A stretch of DNA of 64,000 nucleotides from Blastomussa wellsi (lineage: Eukaryota > Cnidaria > Anthozoa > Scleractinia > Plerogyridae). The stretch spans positions 15,946,430 through 16,010,429 of the forward strand of contig OX393570.1 of NCBI GenBank assembly GCA_947652115.1, written 5' to 3'. The notes beneath the pieces are model-generated. The model made no database searches. It was not told where the DNA came from and was given only the letters and a program-made list of their open reading frames with translations. Shown in pieces: positions 57,301 to 64,000 of this stretch (the first letter of the stretch is position 1; the number at the start of each line of letters is the position of its first letter). The translations under genes and the position numbers were made by a program.

Positions 57301-59713
57301 ACTACTTGAGAAGTTTAACCTAAATTTTTCAAGTTTGGCAAATTATTACAATTCAGGGCTGCAAATAATTGGACAATGGCTGACGTAAATCTGCCAACAT
57401 TGTAGTCGGTGAGAAGGAGCAGACAATTTTTATTCCTTCCAATGCAGACGTTGATGATTCTTCATTAATTGATATCGTATTATCGAGCATTATGCACTCG
57501 AGCATTCAGCCACACTGCCGCCTGAAAACTTGCTCAATCAGAGGGTGACGGGCTCAATCAGAGGGTGACGGGCTCGATCAGAGGGTGACGGGCTCGATCA
57601 GAGGGTGACGGGCTCAATCAGAGGGTGACGGGCTCAATCAGAGGGTGACGGGCTCAATCAGAGGGTGACGGGCTCTATCAGAGGGTGACGGGCTCTATCA
57701 GAGGGTGACGGGCTCAATCAGAGGGTGACGGGCTCAATCAGAGGGTGACGGGCTCAATCAGAGGGTGACGGGCTCAATCAGAGGGTGACGGGCTCAATCA
57801 GAGGGTGACGGGCTCAATCAGAGGGTGACGGGCTCAATCAGAGGGTGACGGGCTCAATCAGAGGGTGACGGGCTCAATCAGAGGGTGACGGGCTCAATCA
57901 GAGGGTGACAGGCTCAATCAGAGGGTGACGGGCTCATCATCTTTTATATCTCCTTAGGCAGTGGCGTGGTGTCCATGGCAACCAAATGTGCTGGCAAGTG
58001 GTGGGGGAACCGCTGATCGTCATATCAGGTTTTGGAATGCAAATACAGGAACGTGTCTTAACAGTGTGGACACTAACAGCCAGGTGTGGAATGTTTTTCT
58101 CTTTTCACCACAAAACTTTTTAAAGTTTGTTAAACGTGTTTTTGGTTTGCTGTCGACACTCTCTCTGTCAGATGGACGTCATTGCGACTGGCATCAACTG
58201 CCTGTCATAGAGAGGTGCCCAACTTACAGTGAGTTAAGATTCAGTAAGGTGACTGAAAAGTGATTCAAGGTGTTGGTTAAAAGGGAGTTGACTGGAAATA
58301 TTGCTATTAGCAGTTACAGCATTTGTTAGATATAACAAATCACTTAATAACTAGTTTCTTAGGAAACTGGTTACCGTATTTACCCGTGTATAAGTCGACC
58401 TTTCACGACCTAAAAATCAGTCCAAAAAATCGCCCTCGACTTATACATGGGTCAAAAACTAAAACCCAAGCACCAGTAAAATAGATTTCGCACAATTAGC
58501 ATAACAATTGTTTCTATAATCTTACGTAAAATATCTTACAAACAATGAAACAAAACGCGAAGTCCTTCGCTTAGCGGTCTGCCTCTAAATTAGCAGTTCA
58601 AGTTGAAATGCTTTACAATTTATCTGCTTAATGTAGACCTGAGGGTTGAAGATTCTCCCTGGCACAATTTCGGAATAAAGAACTGACATTTCCTGCAAAA
58701 TAAAGCCGTAAATCTGCTGAGGAAAAACATCTTTCTCGCTTCGAACTCCCTGCTTGGTAACCTGGCATGATGAAAGCACGTGCAGTCATCAGTTACCAAT
58801 ACTCGACCGATTTTGTAGCTTGGTTACCAAGTTGTCTAAACACGCTGTTTATCGATCGTTCTCAAAGATTTAAGACCTTCTTTGGTGTTTTGCCTGCCTG
58901 CTAAAGCTGCTTTTTCAACTTCCGCAGTTAGAAAGGTTTGTCTGCAATTAGTATGTTTGACTTTGTAAGCCTGTTTCAAACTTTATGGACAAAATGCCCA
59001 CATGTACATGTGTTGTTAAAACGATTGCGGACATGCAAGAATATTAAAACTTTACACTGAAACTTGCTGTGATTGTTTCATATATCCATAGTACTTGCCT
59101 GAACAATAATTCTAAGAAATACGATATATTTAAGTTTTGCAATAAAATGAAGAAAAGTTAGTTTTTGGCTCCAAAGTTAGGGGGTCGACTTATACACGAG
59201 GTCGACTAATACACGGGTAAATACAGTAATTTTGTTTCCTTCAAATCTGTGTTTCCTTTGGTTCCACCTCGAGAAACATTGAGATTCTCGGCAAATAAAA
59301 TCAATCTTTCAGTAAGTGTTTATCGTAATACAGCAATTGCCTGTCAAGTAAATCTTGAATTTGCATGCTATTAGTGCCTGTTGTTGTTCAATGTCCCGTT
59401 CTCTGTTCAGGTATGTGGATTGTTGTGGTCCAAAGAGTACAAAGAGTTAATATCAGGCCATGGATTCTCCCAACATCAACTCGCTATCTGGAAATACCCA
59501 GCCATGTCACGCGTCACGGAACTGACTGGACACACATCACGCATTCTTCACATGACCATGTCACCTGACGGACAGTATGTAGCGTCGGCAGCTGCTGACG
59601 AAACTCTGCGCTTGTGGAAATGTTTTGCTGCTCAGCACAAAACTAAGAAAGCGGCAGACAGGGGAACAGGAAAGGATGGAGCCAGTCTGATGTCCTGCAT
59701 GAAAGTGCGGTGA
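51387..59713 (+). CDS. CDC20: CDC20/Fizzy, activator of the anaphase-promoting complex
   Basis: Recruits mitotic substrates to APC/C and is the target of the spindle checkpoint. Exons: 51387-51882, 52973-53101, 54271-54464, 55941-56035, 57040-57268, 57958-58083, 59411-59713. The frame is continuous; 523 aa (human 499). The N-terminal region has the C box DRFIP (97-101) and the Mad2-binding KILHF (152-156). Five TP sites lie at T67, T74, T78, T82 and T86, with SP at S45 and S93. Seven WD40 repeats follow. Diagnostic pieces are [78 protein letters not shown] and [15 protein letters not shown]. The protein ends KVR, where most family members end IR. No KEN box was found and the CRY box is degenerate (TRH). 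The APC/C-binding logic is otherwise intact. Candidate poly(A) signals are ATTAAA at 59799 and AATAAA at 60335. Confidence 0.96.
52240..52758. mobile_element. Harbinger-type MITE in CDC20 intron 1
   Basis: Ends GGGCCTGATTGCTTGAGC and the near complement of GGGCCTGACTGCATGAGC, with TTA on both sides (52237-52239, 52759-52761). A 3-bp TTA duplication with GGGCC ends is the PIF/Harbinger pattern. The interior repeats GCCCGGTTAGCCGG-type blocks. It is 519 bp with no transposase. Confidence 0.75.
53266..54105. mobile_element. Non-autonomous DNA element filling CDC20 intron 2
   Basis: Left AAGGTGGCTTACTACAGTTT and right the complement of AAGGTGGCTTACTACAGTTT, about 840 bp apart. The interior has AAAAATCTGCAAGACAGATT and its inverse. 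No significant frame. Confidence 0.7.
54830..55446 (-). mobile_element. 5'-truncated LINE in CDC20 intron 3
   Basis: The minus frame 55093-55446 reads [50 protein letters not shown] and [18 protein letters not shown], the C-terminal end of a LINE reverse-transcriptase protein. About 260 bp of 3' untranslated sequence follow to near 54830. It is antisense to CDC20 and the upstream part is missing. Confidence 0.8.
57532..57936. repeat. 20-bp minisatellite, about 20 copies, in CDC20 intron 5
   Basis: Perfect to near-perfect head-to-tail copies of GAGGGTGACGGGCTCAATCA. The only variants are CGATCA (two), CTATCA (two) and one GACAGG. There are no spacers, so it is not a CRISPR array. It ends about 21 bp before the exon 6 acceptor. 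Confidence 0.97.
58374..59226. mobile_element. Pogo-like MITE in CDC20 intron 6
   Basis: Starts CCGTATTTACCCGTGTATAA and GTCGACC; ends with the complement of CTGTATTTACCCGTGTATTA-GTCGACC. TA lies on each side (58372-58373, 59227-59228). Extra internal copies of GTCGACTTATACAC sit at both ends, as in the Tigger element. The 853-bp interior has no transposase. Confidence 0.75.
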
Positions 59714-60555
59714 GAGTATCTGGCGAAAATTTGGTGCGGTCAGCTTTCAGCTCCAAATCGTGTATAATTATAGAAAATTATTGTATAACTATGTGTACAT
59801 TAAAGTAAATTATTTTTAGTGGAGAATAATTGCATTTTTAAAGGAATATATTTTTCTAAACCTGATTCTCCTCTTTCTTCACCAAGCTGAAATTCAGGTG
59901 CTGGAAACCAGTTTGCCAACCATGCATTGTGTACTCAAAAAACCGCTCAAATTTAATGCAAACATTTTTATCTCGTCTTTTGAGATCCATTTCAATCTTC
60001 TCTAATTTAAACCACTGCTTTTCTATTTTTGTATGTAATGTAGCTATTTACCTTTTTAACAGTTATTAACTTATTATTAGATTGAATATCTCATTCATTC
60101 AACTCCAACCTTGGAACAATTTTAATTTTGTCGAAATGTAGCTAAAGTTTGACATTTACAAATGCGAAATTTCATACTATCCTGCAATTTAATTCCAGAC
60201 TTTTAAAAAGCAACCAAAAGAATTGAGAAATTATAATGTATTTATTGTACATATTTTGTTAAATTATTCAACAGATTAGGGCATACTGCAATTAAATATA
60301 ATTTGTTTATTTATTTATAGATTTGTTTATTTACAATAAAAGTAAGACTGATATTTTTTTTGTCATTTTATTGTAATATTTAAGTATCGAATAATTTGAT
60401 GCTCATTTGACGGCTTCAGCTGGAAGGTTTTTTGTTATCATTTATGATTTAAGATTTTTGTCCTGATACAGTAATCTTCCGTGCGCCCAAAAAATTGTCT
60501 GAAAACCCCGACCAGAAGTATTGCTCACCCCTGCCCCTGCCCCTCAGCTAAAATT
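59714..60555 (+). other. CDC20 3' untranslated and flanking region
   Basis: AT-rich. ATTAAA at 59799-59804 and AATAAA at 60335-60340 are the likely poly(A) signals, giving 3' UTRs of about 0.1 or 0.65 kb. No frame or repeat of note. Confidence 0.5.
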
Positions 60556-60665
60556 ACCGGTACGGTATTTTCTCGATCCGGATAAACACCGGGTTCAAAT
60601 AAGCACAGGGTCAACAAGCCCGAGTGAAAAAACGGCCGCCTAATCAGGAAAATACGAGGAAAAGG
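60556..60665. mobile_element. DNA-transposon end fragment
   Basis: Contains CGGTATTTTCTCGATCCGGA, TAAACACCGGGTTCAAATAA and GCACAGGGTC, repeating an A-TAA-CAC-GGGT theme. It resembles the ends of pogo-like MITEs but no partner end was found. Confidence 0.35.
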
Positions 60666-61158
60666 CCCCTTTGAACAAAAACATGGGAAAGGTGTAAGGC
60701 CTTGATACGTAAAGATTTATAAGGGGGGGGGGAGGGTGGGGGGTTGAAGGGCTGACGCAAACTACTAAATTTAATAAACTACACCGATTCAAACGAACAT
60801 GTGCTTAGAAATTAATGCTCGTTGGCGGCAAAAAACTGATTAGCTGTGTCTTTATCAATATCCGATGAGTTTTCCCACTTCAACAAGGAAAACTCATTTT
60901 TACCGATAACATACTAGTATTAATCTCTGAAATGGACAGATTTGTATTATAACCTTCATTTGCACATCGAACCCGGGACATCGAAAACCAGTTGGCGTGG
61001 GAGCTGAAATGTCACTTCATGCGCAACATTTTTTCAACCGGATTGCGTAAACTTGATCAATTTCACGAATTCCTATAAATAGTTTTCATTACTGAGGTCT
61101 GAATATGTGATGAAATCATTTGATTACCTAAAAGCGACTTTTTAAAATGCGGACGCTA

Positions 61159-61558
61159 ATAGAGTGGTAAAGTGATGACATCACAAAAGCTAAATTTATG
61201 AAATTATGGGATTTACCTAGATATTCTGAAAGTCCATAATAAAGAATGCCTACTTGCCAAAAATCAGAATCTTATTTCAATTTGGGGGTGAGATATTGGC
61301 CTTTTCATGCTTCAGTGACACCATACAAATCCTTGTTATTTTGTCCCTGTTCTAAACGGTTTAGAACAGAGACAAAATTACAAGGATTTGTATGGAGTCA
61401 CTGAAGCATAAAGGGGCCAATATCTCACCCCCAAATTGAAATAAGACGCTGATTTTTGGCATTTGGGCATTCTTCATCATGTACTTTCTGATGATCTTAA
61501 TGAATCCCATAATTTCAAAAATTTGAATATTTGTGACGTCACACTTTACCACTCTATT
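61159..61558. repeat. 400-bp foldback element
   Basis: Arms of roughly 195 bp meet at CTAAACGGTTTAG near 61355. Ends are ATAGAGTGGTAAAGTG and the complement. The inner 95 bp pair almost perfectly (CATACAAATCCTTGT, GGGGGTGAGATATTGGCC); the outer parts diverge. It lies downstream of CDC20. Confidence 0.8.
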
Positions 61559-62011
61559 TGATTTCCAAACAGAAAAATTTAAATTTCCGATGACAAAATT
61601 GCCATAAATTTTGAAATTAAACAAAAGATTTGACTTTTGATTTTAAAGCCCTTTCAAGCCGCCTACCAAATCGATCATTTACAACGCAACAATCAAAGTA
61701 TACTTTGACAGATCGTAATAAAAACAAACAGCTTTACAAAAACTTCCCCTTTACCGCAGTTTCTTACAGATAACAATAAGTAAATAGGAGTCTAATCCAG
61801 AGAACGAATTTTGTAACATGAAAAAGGTATATGTGAGTTTCTTATTTCCGTGTTTATTATTCAATCGCTAATGTTATTTCCCGTAAAATGTCCCCATAAA
61901 GTCTACCTCCGAAACATATGTTAAAATATCCCCCGTATCCTTGATAGAAAAGTAGTGACTTATTTAAATTAAAATAGACGTATTTGCTTGAGGTTTCCGA
62001 ATTTATGAACT

Positions 62012-62117
62012 ATTAGACAACCAGCAGTCCCTTTTTTCTTAGTCCCGCGAGCGCCACGCCAATTTTTTTCGCTTGGCGCTCGCGGGACTAAGAAAAAAGG
62101 GACTGCTCGTGGTCTAA
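62012..62117. repeat. 106-bp palindromic MITE
   Basis: Arms of about 47 bp (CAGTCCCTTTTTTCTTAGTC and CGCGAGCGCCA with complements) around a 10-bp T-rich loop, with ATTAGAC ends. Very well matched, so probably recent. Confidence 0.8.
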
Positions 62118-64000
62118 TGTACTATTGTGTCTAAAACAAATCTAACACTATTAAACTTTGCCGAAAGCTGTTTGAAACACTCATATATTCAGAACCTGGG
62201 CCATTTCGATTTAAAGTTAATTCAGAAATTTTGGTACTTTGTCAAATGAATACAACATTCAATAATTTTCGTCACTGTATTTTTTTGGCTCGCGCGCATC
62301 GTGTTCCAGCAAGAATGCAATAAAGTTAAAAAACTGAGAAAAAGGCGTTGTTGATTTTATTTATACAGGTGTATGTGAACATTTCCATAGGAGGCTGCTT
62401 ACTAACTCGGATAGTAAACATTTAGTGAGTTTATAGCGTACGGAAAAAGCGACACCTGACCGTTCAGTTTATATGAAAGGCACAAGTTGTAAGTTTTTTA
62501 AAAAATCAGTTTTTGCTAGCGCTTGAACTATTAATTAACTATTCAATATCATCCTCGTTATTTGCCTTTTAATCTTTCGCGACTTCCCAAACTGACAAAA
62601 AAAACAATATATAAAAAAGATCAGTAAGATCCATTTTCAATCGTATCTTTCCTGTGTAGTCGTCCAGTCTATAGGAAATTGATTTAAGCTGAGTTTTATC
62701 AATTATACTACACGAAACAACAGATAGAGATTTCTGACTCCTTTTAGAAAAGAGTGTTGTGTTTTCCCCGGTAATGAAGAGCTATTTTGGAAATAAATAA
62801 CTTCATTTCGTTACTCCAAACAAAAACCAGATGTTGACACATTTTGTTTTCCAATTCTTGCAATTAACATTGGCTTCTTGTCCATGGATTAGGTTAAAAA
62901 ATTAATGCCACTTCGCCGTTAAAGTAAATATGTATTGTGTGATCCCAAATGGAGAACTTCATTATTTGGGATTATGTGAAAAATGTATAAAAGATGATTA
63001 CGCGCAAAGCGACAAGTTAATCGTTTTCTTTGTTCTGAAGTTGCGTTAAAAATATTAAAAGTTAAATGCGACGTGAGGTGGTTTTACAAGGCCAATTCTA
63101 ATGTTTTGACAATATGGTGTTTTTGTTTTGATAACACATTGAATATTTTGTCAGCTTAAATGGCCTTTTAATAAAAACGCTAAATGATTGAAACGATTTT
63201 TTCGACTGAATCAGTCACGCAAACACGAAGTAGACTTCTTCAGTTTCATAAATTCATAAATTCAAAAATACAGAAGCGTTTTGTTCGCGTAAGCTATCTA
63301 AAGCTATTACTAAAAATAGGCAATTGTATTATAAAACACAACATATTGTTGAAAACTCGAGTTTTCAAAAAATTAACAGGTTACTAAACTGTGTTAGCAT
63401 GCAGAGTTAGGTTTTATTTTCTTCTGAAATATTGGTATATCCGGTCTGCAAAAACTGATATATCTTCGGAGGGTTTATACCAGTGTGTTTTATTACTTCT
63501 CCATTGTTTCATAAGCTTGATATCTGATAACAATGAACTAATTTTAAAATGTTTTTTGTAATATGAAGATAAGATATTCAATATGCTGTAAAACCATTAA
63601 TGGCTTTCTAAGAAATGTCAACTTAAAATTAATGATTTTTATATTCCTTGCTTTAGACCAGCATATGTTATGATCAGTGTTCTTAATAGACACTGTTGCA
63701 TAACTGAAGAAAAATTGAGTTTTTAAAGACAAGATTGTTTCGGAAACTTCAGCGACGCAAAATCCTCATGCATCTATTAAAAAGCATCGAAACGACGACC
63801 TCAAAGATTTGCTCGGGAAGAAAACGCAGTAAATTTGTAGGGAAACGAAGCAGCTTGGTTTCACAACTGAACGCTTCTTCCTTTCAAATTAATTTCTACA
63901 CACAAAGACGCTTTTTCTTACAATATGGTCTTTTTGTCATTTTGTACGACTAACAAAACAGTCGCACACACAGCGGGGTAGCCCATAAAATAAAAGAGTT
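62118..64000. other. AT-rich right flank, no supported feature
   Basis: About 1.9 kb with no recognisable coding exon, RNA or element end. One short frame near 63726-63830 (ending DDLKDLLGKKTQ) looks composition-wise coding-like but lacks convincing splice sites or homology. Confidence 0.35.

Noticed and set aside
57532..57936. Regular 20-bp repeat array as a CRISPR
   Set aside because: Copies are head-to-tail without spacers, and the locus is an animal intron; it is a minisatellite.
63726..63830. Frame ending DDLKDLLGKKTQ near the right edge
   Set aside because: Reads coding-like but has no good acceptor, no ATG and no homology I recognise.

Overview
The window looks like a nuclear chromosome segment from an animal, most likely an anthozoan cnidarian such as a stony coral. 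It is AT-rich, its genes are split by GT-AG introns, and the introns and spacers are packed with DNA transposons, foldback MITEs, tRNA-derived SINEs, LINE ends and Penelope-like retroelements. The species call is an inference from protein content and repeat style; nothing here proves it. I could not run searches. Gene identities rest on reading spliced frames by eye and comparing them with families I know.

Layout, left to right. (1) 87-391, minus strand: the first two coding exons of a Flattop/CFAP126 homologue, which runs off the left edge. (2) 1238-31580, plus strand: a complete 23-exon SLC37A1/A2-type sugar-phosphate exchanger. The spliced frame closes at 566 aa. Intron 7 holds a 3182-bp pogo/Tigger-type transposon (10601-13782) with an intact 551-aa transposase and a second, divergent, HIRAN-like gene. 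(3) 33018-42054, minus strand: a 4-exon, 396-aa ankyrin-repeat protein with a possible N-myristoylation signal. Its third intron holds a Penelope-like element (reverse transcriptase plus GIY-YIG) bracketed by inverted repeats. Its second intron holds a decayed second element of the same kind, itself hit by a 40-bp palindromic MITE. (4) 45365-49021, minus strand: a 2-coding-exon asparagine synthetase, 552 aa, with two SINEs in its intron. (5) 51387-59713, plus strand: a 7-exon CDC20, 523 aa. Four of its six introns carry an identifiable transposon or LINE fragment, and intron 5 carries a 20-bp minisatellite. (6) 59714-64000: 3' flank with foldback elements and no gene I can support.

How the genes relate. 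CFAP126 and the SLC37 gene are divergent, as are ASNS and CDC20, so both pairs may share promoters. The ASNS/CDC20 spacer has CCAAT, CRE-like and CDE/CHR-like elements expected of a cell-cycle promoter. The host genes form no pathway; this is ordinary metazoan gene order. The most unusual object is the two-gene Tigger-type transposon. Its transposase ends in a PCNA-binding (PIP) box and its partner gene resembles a HIRAN domain; both features point to replication forks. Every splice model given for the four complete host genes keeps frame from ATG to stop across all junctions, which is the strongest evidence offered.
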